DNA of 64,000 nt from Auanema rhodensis (lineage: Eukaryota > Nematoda > Chromadorea > Rhabditida > Rhabditidae). The position numbers and the translations under genes were made by a program. Of the stretch, positions 36,702 through 49,791 are shown piece by piece. The notes below the pieces were generated by a model. The model did not search any database. It saw only the letters and a list, made by a program, of their open reading frames with translations, and was not told the DNA's origin. Positions within the stretch are counted from its first letter, which is position 1, and every line of letters starts with the position of its first letter. The stretch lies in contig OZ059895.1 of the NCBI GenBank assembly GCA_964057225.1, forward strand, positions 7,006,001 to 7,070,000, given 5' to 3'.

Positions 36702-39700
36702 TGGAAAGCTCACTATATGTGAGCAACATTGATATTTCATCTCTCTGAACATTCTGAAGCTTGTCTATCTCTTGACCGAAAATGTTCATTGTTCAGACAA
36801 TCTCAGTCTAGAATTTTGAATGTTCTTCTGAACAGGAATACGGTGCACGTGCCATTTGCCTTGGGGTATTCATCTTCATCTTTGGTTTAATTACCCAAGT
36901 TTGAGGTACTTTGATGATTCAACAAGGGTTACACCTGATGTTGAACTAAATTTTGGAAAGCTCACTATATGTGAGCAACATTGATATTTCATCTTTCTGA
37001 AGATTCTGAAGCTTGTCTATCTCTCGACCGAAAAAGTTCATTGTTCAGACAATCTCAGTCTAGAGTTTTGAATGTTCTTCTGAACAGGAATACGGTGCAC
37101 GTGCCATTTGCCTTCGAGTATTCATCTTCATCTTTGGTTTAATTACCCAAGTTTGAGGTACTTTGATGATTCAACAAGGGTTACACCTTATGTTGAACTA
37201 AATTTTGGAAAGCTCACTATATGTGAGCAACATTGATATTCCATCTTTCTGAAGATTCTGAAGCTTGTCTATCTCTTGACCGAAAATGTTCATTGTTCAG
37301 ACAATCTCAGTCTAGAGTTTTGAATGTTTTTCTGAACAGGAATACGGTGCACGTGCCATATATCTTGGGGTATTCATCATCATATTTGGTTTAATTACCC
37401 AAGTTTGAGGTACTTTGATGATTCAAGAAGGGTTACACCTGATGTTGAACTAAATTTTGGAAAGCTCACTATATGTGAGCAACATTGATATTTCATCTTT
37501 CTGAAGATTCTGAAGCTTGTCTATCTCTTGACCGAAAATGTTCATTGTTCAGACAATCTCAGTCTAGAGTTTTGAATGTTCTTCTGAACAGGAATACGGT
37601 GCACGTGCCATATATCTTGGGGTATTCATCATCATATTTGGTTTAATTACCCAAGTTTGAGGTACTTTGATGATTCAACAAGGGTTACACCTGATGTTGA
37701 ACTAAATTTTGGAAAGCTCACTATATGTGAGCAACATTGATATTTCATCTCTCTGAACATTCTGAAGCTTGTCTATCTCTTGACCGAAAATGTTCATTGT
37801 TCAGACAATCTCAGTCTAGAATTTTGAATGTTCTTCTGAACAGGAATACGGTGCACGTGCCATTTGCCTTGGGGTATTCATCTTCATCTTTGGTTTAATT
37901 ACCCAAGTTTGAGGTACTTTGATGATTCAACAAGGGTTACACCTGATGTTGAACTAAATTTTGGAAAGCTCACTATATGTGAGCAACATTGATATTCCAT
38001 CTCTCTGAAGATTCGGAAGCTTGTCTATCTCTTTACCGGAAACTTTTATTGTTCAGACAATCTCAGTCTAGAGTTTTGAATGTTCTTCTGAACAGGAATA
38101 CGGTGCACGTGCCATTTGCCTTGGGGTATTCATCTTCATGTTTGGTTTAATTACCCAAGTTTGAGGTACTTTGATGATTCAACAAGGGTTACACCTGATG
38201 TTGAACTAAATTTTGGAAAGCTCACTATATGTGAGCAACATTGATATTTCATCTTTCTGAAGATTATGAAGCTTGTCTATCTCTTGACCCAAAATGTTCA
38301 TTGTTCAGACAATCTCAGTCTAGAATTTTGAATGTTCTTCTGAACAGGAATACGGTGCACGTGCCATTTGCCTTGGGGTATTCATCTTCATCTTTGGTTT
38401 AATTACCCAAGTTTGAGGTACTTTGATGATTCAACAAGGGTTACACCTGATGTTGAACTAAATTTTGGAAAGCTCACTATATGTGAGCAACATTGATATT
38501 TCATCTTTCTGAAGATTCTGAAGCTTGTCTATCTCTTGACCCAAAATGTTCATTGTTCAGACAATCTCAGTCTAGAATTTTGAATGTTCTTCTGAACAGG
38601 AATACGGTGCACGTGCCATTTGCCTTGGGGTATTCATCTTCATCTTTGGTTTAATTACCCAAGTTTGAGGTACTTTGATGATTCAACAAGGGTTACACCT
38701 GATGTTGAACTAAATTTTGGAAAGCTCACTATATGTGAGCAACATTGATATTTCATCTTTCTGAAGATTCTGAAGCTTGTCTATCTCTTGACCCAAAATG
38801 TTCATTGTTCAGACAATCTCAGTCTAGAGTTTTGAATGTTCTTCTGAACAGGAATACGGTGCACGTGCCATTTGCCTTGGGGTATTCATCTTCATCTTTG
38901 GTTTAATTACCCAAGTTTGAGGTACTTTGATGATTCAACAAGGGTTACACCTGATGTTGAACTAAATTTTGGAAAGCTCACTATATGTGAGCAACATTGA
39001 TATTCCATCTCTCTGAAGATTCTGAAGCTTGTCTATCTCTTGACCCAAAATGTTCATTGTTCAGACAATCTCAGTCTAGAGTTTTGAATGTTCTTCTGAA
39101 CAGGAATACGGTGCACGTGCCATTTGCCTTGGGGTATTCATCTTCATCTTTGGTTTAATTACCCAAGTTTGAGGTACTTTGATGATTCAACAAGGGTTAC
39201 ACCTGATGTTGAACTAAATTTTGGAAAGCTCACTATATGTGAGCAACATTGATATTTCATCTTTCTGAAGATTCTGAAGCTTGTCTATCTCTTGACCCAA
39301 AATGTTCATTGTTCAGACAATCTCAGTCTAGAGTTTTGAATGTTTTTCTGAACAGGAATACGGTGCACGTGCCATTTGCCTTGGGGTATTCATCTACATC
39401 TTTGGTTTAATTACCCAAGTTTGAGGTACTTTGATGATTCAACAAGGGTTACACCTGATGTTGAACTAAATTTTGGAAAGCTCACTATATGTGAGCAACA
39501 TTGATATTTCATCTTTCTGAAGATTCTGAAGCTTGTCTATCTCTTGACCGAAAATGTTCATTGTTCAGACAATCTCAGTCTAGAATTTTGAATGTTCTTC
39601 TGAACAGGAATACGGTGCACGTGCCATTTGCCTTGGGGTATTCATCTTCATCTTTGGTTTAATTACCCAAGTTTGAGGTACTTTGATGATTCAACAAGAG

Positions 39701-40970
39701 TTACACCTGATGTTGAACTAAATTTTGGAAAGCTCACTCTATGTGAGCAACATTGATATTTCATCTTTCTGAAGATTCTGAAGCTTGTCTATCTCTTGAC
39801 CGAAAATGTTCATTGTTCAGACAATCTCAGTCTAGAGTTTTGAATGTTCTTCTGAACAGGAATACGGTGCACGTGCCACTTGCCTTGGGTTATTCATCAT
39901 CATATTTGGTTTAATTACCCAAGTTTGAGGTACTTTGATGATTCAACAAGGGTTACACCTGATGTTGAACTAAATTTTGGAAAGCTCACTATATGTGAGC
40001 AACATTGATATTTCATCTTTCTGAAGATTATGAAGCTTGTCTATCTCTTGACCCAAAATGTTCATTGTTCAGACAATCTCAGTCTAGAATTTTGAATGTT
40101 CTTCTGAACAGGAATACGGTGCACGTGCCATTTGCCTTAGGGTATTCATCTTCATCTTTGGTTTAATTACCCAAGTTTGAGGTACTTTGATGATTCAACA
40201 AGGGTTACACCTGATGTTGAACTAAATTTTGGAAAGCTCACTCTATGTGAGCAACATTGATATTTCATCTCTCTGAAGATTCTGAAGCTTGTCTATCTCT
40301 TGACCGAAAATGTTCATTGTTCAGAAAATCTCAGTCTAGAGTTTTGAATGTTCTTCTGAACAGGAATACGGTGCACGTGCCATTTGCCTTGGGGTATTCA
40401 TCTTCATCTTTGGTTTAATTACCCAAGTTTGAGGTACTTTGATGATTCAACAAGAGTTACACCTGATGTTGAACTAAATTTTGGAAAGCTCACTATATGT
40501 GAGCAACATTGATATTTCATCTTTCTGAAGATTATGAAGCTTGTCTATCTCTTGACCCAAAATGTTCATTGTTCAGAAAATCTCAGTCTAGAGTTTTGAA
40601 TGTTCTTCTGAACAGGAATACGGTGCACGTGCCATTTGCCTTGGGGTATTCATCTTCATCTTTGGTTTAATTACCCAAGTTTGAGGTACTTTGATGATTC
40701 AACAAGGGTTACACCTGATGTTGAACTAAATTTTGGAAAGCTCACTATATGTGAGCAACATTGATATTTCATCTTTCTGAAGATTATGAAGCTTGTCTAT
40801 CTCTTGACCCAAAATGTTCATTGTTCAGACAATCTCAGTCTAGAATTTTGAATGTTCTTCTGAACAGGAATACGGTGCACGTGCCATTTGCCTTGGGGTA
40901 TTCATCTTCATCTTTGGTTTAATTACCCAAGTTTGAGGTACTTTGATGATTCAACAAGGGTTACACCTGA

Positions 40971-41223
40971 TGTTGAACTAATATTTCGGAAAGCTCACTA
41001 CATGTGAGCAACATTGATATTTCATCTTTCTGAAGATTCTGAAGCTTGTCTATCTCTTGACCCAAAATGTTCATTGTTCAGACAATCTCAGTCTAGAATT
41101 TTGAATGTTCTTCTGAACAGGAATACGGTGCACGTGCCATTTGCCTTGGGGTATTCATCTTCATCTTTGGTTTAATTACCCAAGTTTGAGGTACTTTGAT
41201 GATTCAACAAGGGTTACACCTGA
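40971..41223 (+). repeat. Single length-variant satellite monomer (253 bp)
   Basis: The start reads TGTTGAACTAATATTTCGGAA instead of the usual CTAAATTTTGGAA, a net one-base insertion plus substitutions. It shifts the array phase by one base: starts follow 23079+252n before it and 41224+252n after it. It is the only monomer in the window whose length departs from 252 bp. Confidence 0.9.
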
Positions 41224-44200
41224 TGTTGAACTAAATTTTGGAAAGCTCACTACATGTGAGCAACATTGATATTTCATCTTTCTGAAGATTCTGAAGCTTG
41301 TCTATCTCTTGACCCAAAATGTTCATTGTTCAGACAATCTCAGTCTAGAATTTTGAATGTTCTTCTGAACAGGAATACGGTGCACGTGCCATTTGCCTTG
41401 GGGTATTCATCTTCATCTTTGGTTTAATTACCCAAGTTTGAGGTACTTTGATGATTCAACAAGGGTTACACCTGATGTTGAACTAAATTTTGGAAAGCTC
41501 ACTATATGTGAGCAACATTGATATTTCATCTTTCTGAAGATTATGAAGCTTGTCTATCTCTTGACCCAAAATGTTCATTGTTCAGACAATCTCAGTCTAG
41601 AATTTTGAATGTTCTTCTGAACAGGAATACGGTGCACGTGCCATTTGCCTTGGGGTATTCATCTTCATCTTTGGTTTAATTACCCAAGTTTGAGGTACTT
41701 TGATGATTCAACAAGGGTTACACCTGATGTTGAACTAAATTTTGGAAAGCTCACTATATGTGAGCAACATTGATATTTCATCTTTCTGAAGATTCTGAAG
41801 CTTGTCTATCTCTTGACCGAAAATGTTCATTGTTCAGACAATCTCAGTCTAGAATTTTGAATGTTCTTCTGAACAGGAATACGGTGCACGTGCCATTTGC
41901 CTTGGGGTATTCATCTTCATCTTTGGTTTAATTACCCAAGTTTGAGGTACTTTGATGATTCAACAAGGGTTACACCTGATGTTGAACTAAATTTTGGAAA
42001 GCTCACTATATGTGAGCAACATTGATATTTCATCTTTCTGAAGATTCTGAAGCTTGTCTATCTCTTGACCCAAAATGTTCATTGTTCAGACAATCTCAGT
42101 CTAGAGTTTTGAAGGTTCTTCTGAACAGGAATACGGTGCACGTGCCATTTGCCTTGGGGTATTCAACTTCATTTTTGGTTTAATTACCCAAGTTTGAGGT
42201 ACTTTGATGATTCAACAAGGGTTACACCTGATGTTGAACTAAATTTTGGAAAGCTCACTATATGTGAGCAACATTGATATTTCATCTTTCTGAAGATTCT
42301 GAAGCTTGTCTATCTCTTGACCCAAAATGTTCATTGTTCAGACAATCTCAGTCTAGAGTTTTGAATGTTTTTCTGAACAGGAATACGGTGCACGTGCCAT
42401 TTGCCTTGGGGTATTCATCTTCATGTTTGGTTTAATTACCCAAGTTTGAGGTACTTTGATGATTCAACAAGGGTTACACCTGATGTTGAACTAAATTTTG
42501 GAAAGCTCACTATATGTGAGCAACATTGATATTTCATCTTTCTGAAGATTATGAAGCTTGTCTATCTCTTGACCGAAAATGTTCATTGTTCAGACAATCT
42601 CAGTCTAGAATTTTGAATGTTCTTCTGAACAGGAATACGGTGCACGTGCCATTTGCCTTGGGGTATTCATCTTCATCTTTGGTTTAATTACCCAAGTTTG
42701 AGGTACTTTGATGATTCAACAAGGGTTACACCTGATGTTGAACTAAATTTTGGAAAGCTCACTATATGTGAGCAACATTGATATTTCATCTTTCTGAAGA
42801 TTCTGAAGCTTGTCTATCTCTTGACCGAAAATGTTCATTGTTCAGAAAATCTCAGTCTAGAGTTTTGAATGTTCTTCTGAACAGGAATACGGTGCACGTG
42901 CCATTTGCCTTGGGGTATTCATCTTCATCTTTGGTTTAATTACCCAAGTTTGAGGTACTTTGATGATTCAACAAGGGTTACACCTGATGTTGAACTAAAT
43001 TTTGGAAAGCTCACTATATGTGAGCAACATTGATATTTCATCTTTCTGAAGATTCTGAAGCTTGTCTATCTCTTGACCCAAAATGTTCATTGTTCAGACA
43101 ATCTCAGTCTAGAGTTTTGAATGTTCTTCTGAACAGGAATACGGTGCACGTGCCATTTACCTTGGGGTATTCATCTTCATCTTTGGTTTAATTACCCAAG
43201 TTTGAGGTACTTTGATGATTCAACAAGGGTTACACCTGATGTTGAACTAAATTTTGGAAAGCTCACTATATGTGAGCAACATTGATATTTCATCTTTCTG
43301 AAGATTCTGAAGCTTGTCTATCTCTTGACCCAAAATGTTCATTGTTCAGACAATCTCAGTCTAGAATTTTGAATGTTCTTCTGAACAGGAATACGGTGCA
43401 CGTGCCATTTGCCTTGGGGTATTCATCTTCATGTTTGGTTTAATTACCCAAGTTTGAGGTACTTTGATGATTCAACAAGGGTTACACCTGATGTTGAACT
43501 AAATTTTGGAAAGCTCACTATATGTGAGCAACATTGATATTTCATCTTTCTGAAGATTCTGAAGCTTGTCTATCTCTTGACCCAAAATGTTCATTGTTCA
43601 GACAATCTCAGTCTAGAGTTTTGAATGTTTTTCTGAACAGGAATACGGTGCACGTGCCATTTGCCTTGGGGTATTCATCTACATCTTTGGTTTAATTACC
43701 CAAGTTTGAGGTACTTTGATGATTCAACAAGGGTTACACCTGATGTTGAACTAAATTTTGGAATGCTCACTATATGTGAGCAACATTGATATTTCATCTT
43801 TCTGAAGATTCTGAAGCTTGTCTATCTCTTGACCGAAAATGTTCATTGTTTAGTCAATCACAGTCTAGAGTTTTGAATGTTCTTCTGAGCAGGAATACGG
43901 TGACCGTGCCATTTGCCTTGGGGTATTCATCTTCATCTTTGGTTTAATTACCCAAGTTTGAGGTACTTTGATGATTCAACAAGGGTTACACCTGATGTTG
44001 AACTAAATTTTGGAAAGCTCACTATATGTGAGCAACATTGATATTTCATCTTTCTGAAGATTCTGAAGCTTGTCTATCTCTTGACCGAAAATGTTCATTG
44101 TTCAGACAATCTCAGTCTAGAATTTTGAATGTTCTTCTGAACAGGAATACGGTGCACGTGCCATTTGCCTTGGGGTATTCATCTTCATCTTTGGTTTAAT

Positions 44201-47200
44201 TACCCAAGTTTGAGGTACTTTGATGATTCAACAAGGGTTACACCTGATGTTGAACTAAATTTTGGAAAGCTCACTATATGTGAGCAACATTGATATTCCA
44301 TCTTTCTGAAGATTCTGAAGCTTGTCTATCTCTTGACCGAAAATGTTCATTGTTCAGACAATCTCAGTCTAGAATTTTGAATGTTCTTCTGAACAGGAAT
44401 ACGGTGCACGTGCCATTTGCCTTGGGGTATTCATCTTCATCTTTGGTTTAATTACCCAAGTTTGAGGTACTTTGATGATTCAACAAGGGTTACACCTGAT
44501 GTTGAACTAAATTTTGGAAAGCTCACTATATGTGAGCAACATTGATATTCCATCTTTCTGAAGATTCTGAAGCTTGTCTATCTCTTGACCGAAAATGTTC
44601 ATTGTTCAGACAATCTCAGTCTAGAATTTTGAATGTTCTTCTGAACAGGAATACGGTGCACGTGCCATTTGCCTTGGGGTATTCATCTACATCTTTGGTT
44701 TAATTACCCAAGTTTGAGGTACTTTGATGATTCAACAAGGGTTACACCTGATGTTGAACTAAATTTTGGAAAGCTCACTATATGTGAGCAACATTGATAT
44801 TTCATCTTTCTGAAGATTCTGAAGCTTGTCTATCCCTTGACCCAAAATGTTCATTGTTTAGTCAATCACAGTCTAGAGTTTTGAATGTTCTTCTGAGCAG
44901 GAATACGGTGACCGTGCCATTTGCCTTGGGGTATTCATCTTCATCTTTGGTTTAATTACCCAAGTTTGAGGTACTTTGATGATTCAACAAGGGTTACACC
45001 TGATGTTGAACTAAATTTTGGAAAGCTCACTATATGTGAGCAACATTGATATTTCATCTTTCTGAAGATTCTGAAGCTTGTCTATCTCTTGACCCAAAAT
45101 GTTCATTGTTCAGACAATCTCAGTCTAGAGTTTTGAATGTTTTTCTGAACAGGAATACGGTGCACGTGCCATTTGCCTTGGGGTATTCATCTACATCTTT
45201 GGTTTAATTACCCAAGTTTGAGGTACTTTGATGATTCAACAAGGGTTACACCTGATGTTGAACTAAATTTTGGAAAGCTCACTATATGTGAGCAACATTG
45301 ATATTCCATCTTTCTGAAGATTCTGAAGCTTGTCTATCTCTTGACCGAAAATGTTCATTGTTCAGACAATCTCAGTCTAGAATTTTGAATGTTCTTCTGA
45401 ACAGGAATACGGTGCACGTGCCATTTGCCTTGGGGTATTCATCTACATCTTTGGTTTAATTACCCAAGTTTGAGGTACTTTGATGATTCAACAAGGGTTA
45501 CACCTGATGTTGAACTAAATTTTGGAAAGCTCACTATATGTGAGCAACATTGATATTTCATCTTTCTGAAGATTCTGAAGCTTGTCTATCCCTTGACCCA
45601 AAATGTTCATTGTTTAGTCAATCACAGTCTAGAGTTTTGAATGTTCTTCTGAGCAGGAATACGGTGACCGTGCCATTTGCCTTGGGGTATTCATCTTCAT
45701 CTTTGGTTTAATTACCCAAGTTTGAGGTACTTTGATGATTCAACAAGGGTTACACCTGATGTTGAACTAAATTTTGGAAAGCTCACTATATGTGAGCAAC
45801 ATTGATATTTCATCTTTCTGAAGATTCTGAAGCTTGTCTATCTCTTGACCGAAAATGTTCATTGTTCAGACAATCTCAGTCTAGAATTTTGAATGTTCTT
45901 CTGAACAGGAATACGGTGCACGTGCCATTTGCCTTGGGGTATTCATCTTCATGTTTGGTTTAATTACCCAAGTTTGAGGTACTTTGATGATTCAACAAGG
46001 GTTACACCTGATGTTGAACTAAATTTTGGAAAGCTCACTATATGTGAGCAACATTGATATTTCATCTTTCTGAAGATTCTGAAGCTTGTCTATCTCTTGA
46101 CCCAAAATGTTCATTGTTCAGACAATCTCAGTCTAGAGTTTTGAATGTTTTTCTGAACAGGAATACGGTGCACGTGCCATTTGCCTTGGGGTATTCATCT
46201 ACATCTTTGGTTTAATTACCCAAGTTTGAGGTACTTTGATGATTCAACAAGGGTTACACCTGATTTTGAACGAAATTTTGGAAAGCTCACTATATGTGAG
46301 CAACATTGATATTTCATCTTTCTGAAGATTCTGAAGCTTGTCTATCTCTTGACCCAAAATGTTCATTGTTCAGACAATCTCAGTCTAGAGTTTTGAATGT
46401 TCTTCTGAACAGGAATACGGTGCACGTGCCATTTGCCTTGGGGTATTCATCTTCATCTTTGGTTTAATTACCCAAGCTTGAGGTACTTTGATGATTCAAC
46501 AAGGGTTACACCTGATGTTGAACGAAATTTTGGAAAGCTCACTATATGTGAGCAACATTGATATTTCATCTTTCTGAAGATTCTGAAGCTTGTCTATCTC
46601 TTGACCCAAAATGTTCATTGTTCAGACAATCTCAGTCTAGAGTTTTGAATGTTTTTCTGAACAGGAATACGGTGCACGTGCCATTTGCCTTGGGGTATTC
46701 ATCTTCATCTTTGGTTTAATTACCCAAGTTTGAGGTACTTTGATGGTTCAACAAGGGTTACACCTGATGTTGAACTAAATTTTGGAAAGCTCACTATATG
46801 TGAGCAACATTGATATTTCATCTTTCTGAAGATTCTGAAGCTTGTCTATCTCTTGACCCAAAATGTTCATTGTTCAGACAATCTCAGTCTAGAGTTTTGA
46901 ATGTTCTTCTGAACAGGAATACGGTGCACGTGCCATTTACCTTGGGGTATTCATCTTCATCTTTGGTTTAATTACCCAAGTTTGAGGTACTTTGATGATT
47001 CAACAAGGGTTACACCTGATGTTGAACTAAATTTTGGAAAGCTCACTATATGTGAGCAACATTGATATTTCATCTTTCTGAAGATTCTGAAGCTTGTCTA
47101 TCTCTTGACCCAAAATGTTCATTGTTCAGACAATCTCAGTCTAGAATTTTGAATGTTCTTCTGAACAGGAATACGGTGCACGTGCCATTTGCCTTGGGGT

Positions 47201-47271
47201 ATTCATCTTCATCTTTGGTTTAATTACCCAAGTTTGAGGTACTTTGATGATTCAACAAGGGTTACACCTGA

Positions 47272-49287
47272 TGTTGAACTAAATTTTGGAAAGCTCACTA
47301 TATGTGAGCAACATTGATATTTCATCTTTCTGAAGATTCTGAAGCTTGTCTATCTCTTGACCCAAAATGTTCATTGTTCAGACAATCTCAGTCTAGAGTT
47401 TTGAATGTTTTTCTGAACAGGAATACGGTGCACGTGCCATTTGCCTTGGGGTATTCATCTACATATTTGGTTTAATTACCCAAGTTTGAGGTACTTTGAT
47501 GATTCAACAAGGGTTACACCTGATGTTGAACTAAATTTTGGAAAGCTCACTATATGTGAGCAACATTGATATTCCATCTTTCTGAAGATTCTGAAGCTTG
47601 TCTATCTCTTGACCGAAAATGTTCATTGTTCAGACAATCTCAGTCTAGAATTTTGAATGTTCTTCTGAACAGGAATACGGTGCACGTGCCATTTGCCTTG
47701 GGGTATTCATCTACATCTTTGGTTTAATTACCCAAGTTTGAGGTACTTTGATGATTCAACAAGGGTTACACCTGATGTTGAACTAAATTTTGGAAAGCTC
47801 ACTATATGTGAGCAACATTGATATTTCATCTTTCTGAAGATTCTGAAGCTTGTCTATCCCTTGACCCAAAATGTTCATTGTTTAGTCAATCACAGTCTAG
47901 AGTTTTGAATGTTCTTCTGAGCAGGAATACGGTGACCGTGCCATTTGCCTTGGGGTATTCATCTTCATCTTTGGTTTAATTACCCAAGTTTGAGGTACTT
48001 TGATGATTCAACAAGGGTTACACCTGATGTTGAACTAAATTTTGGAAAGCTCACTATATGTGAGCAACATTGATATTTCATCTTTCTGAAGATTCTGAAG
48101 CTTGTCTATCTCTTGACCGAAAATGTTCATTGTTCAGACAATCTCAGTCTAGAATTTTGAATGTTCTTCTGAACAGGAATACGGTGCACGTGCCATTTGC
48201 CTTGGGGTATTCATCTTCATGTTTGGTTTAATTACCCAAGTTTGAGGTACTTTGATGATTCAACAAGGGTTACACCTGATGTTGAACTAAATTTTGGAAA
48301 GCTCACTATATGTGAGCAACATTGATATTTCATCTTTCTGAAGATTCTGAAGCTTGTCTATCTCTTGACCCAAAATGTTCATTGTTCAGACAATCTCAGT
48401 CTAGAGTTTTGAATGTTTTTCTGAACAGGAATACGGTGCACGTGCCATTTGCCTTGGGGTATTCATCTACATCTTTGGTTTAATTACCCAAGTTTGAGGT
48501 ACTTTGATGATTCAACAAGGGTTACACCTGATGTTGAACTAAATTTTGGAAAGCTCACTATATGTGAGCAACATTGATATTCCATCTTTCTGAAGATTCT
48601 GAAGCTTGTCTATCTCTTGACCGAAAATGTTCATTGTTCAGACAATCTCAGTCTAGAATTTTGAATGTTCTTCTGAACAGGAATACGGTGCACGTGCCAT
48701 TTGCCTTGGGGTATTCATCTACATCTTTGGTTTAATTACCCAAGTTTGAGGTACTTTGATGATTCAACAAGGGTTACACCTGATGTTGAACTAAATTTTG
48801 GAAAGCTCACTATATGTGAGCAACATTGATATTTCATCTTTCTGAAGATTCTGAAGCTTGTCTATCCCTTGACCCAAAATGTTCATTGTTTAGTCAATCA
48901 CAGTCTAGAGTTTTGAATGTTCTTCTGAGCAGGAATACGGTGACCGTGCCATTTGCCTTGGGGTATTCATCTTCATCTTTGGTTTAATTACCCAAGTTTG
49001 AGGTACTTTGATGATTCAACAAGGGTTACACCTGATGTTGAACTAAATTTTGGAAAGCTCACTATATGTGAGCAACATTGATATTTCATCTTTCTGAAGA
49101 TTCTGAAGCTTGTCTATCTCTTGACCCAAAATGTTCATTGTTCAGACAATCTCAGTCTAGAATTTTGAATGTTCTTCTGAACAGGAATACGGTGCACGTG
49201 CCATTTGCCTTGGGGTATTCATCTTCATGTTTGGTTTAATTACCCAAGTTTGAGGTACTTTGATGATTCAACAAGGGTTACACCTGA
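47272..49287 (+). repeat. Four-monomer higher-order repeat (1008 bp), two copies
   Basis: The order is: (1) TGTTTTTCTG with a TACAT-type 3' half; (2) TTCCATC with TCTAGAATT; (3) the divergent type with TTTAGTCAATCAC, GAGCAGG and GGTGACCGTGCC; (4) TTCATGTTTGG. This set occupies 47272-48279 and repeats at 48280-49287. Most of the same order is also present at 45004-46011. Copies differ at a few bases, for example TACATATTT versus TACATCTTT. Confidence 0.8.
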
Positions 49288-49791
49288 TGTTGAACTAAAT
49301 TTTGGAAAGCTCACTATATGTGAGCAACATTGATATTTCATCTTTCTGAAGATTCTGAAGCTTGTCTATCTCTTGACCCAAAATGTTCATTGTTCAGACA
49401 ATCTCAGTCTAGAGTTTTGAATGTTTTTCTGAACAGGAATACGGTGCACGTGCCATTTGCCTTGGGGTATTCATCTACATCTTTGGTTTAATTACCCAAG
49501 TTTGAGGTACTTTGATGATTCAACAAGGGTTACACCTGATGTTGAACGAAATTTTGGAAAGCTCACTATATGTGAGCAACATTGATATTTCATTTTTCTG
49601 AAGATTCTGAAGCTTGTCTATCTCTTGACCCAAAATGTTCATTGTTCAGACAATCTCAGTCTAGAGTTTTGAATGTTCTTCTGAACAGGAATACGGTGCA
49701 CGTGCCATTTGCCTTGGGGTATTCATCTTCATCTTTGGTTTAATTACCCAAGCTTGAGGTACTTTGATGATTCAACAAGGGTTACACCTGA

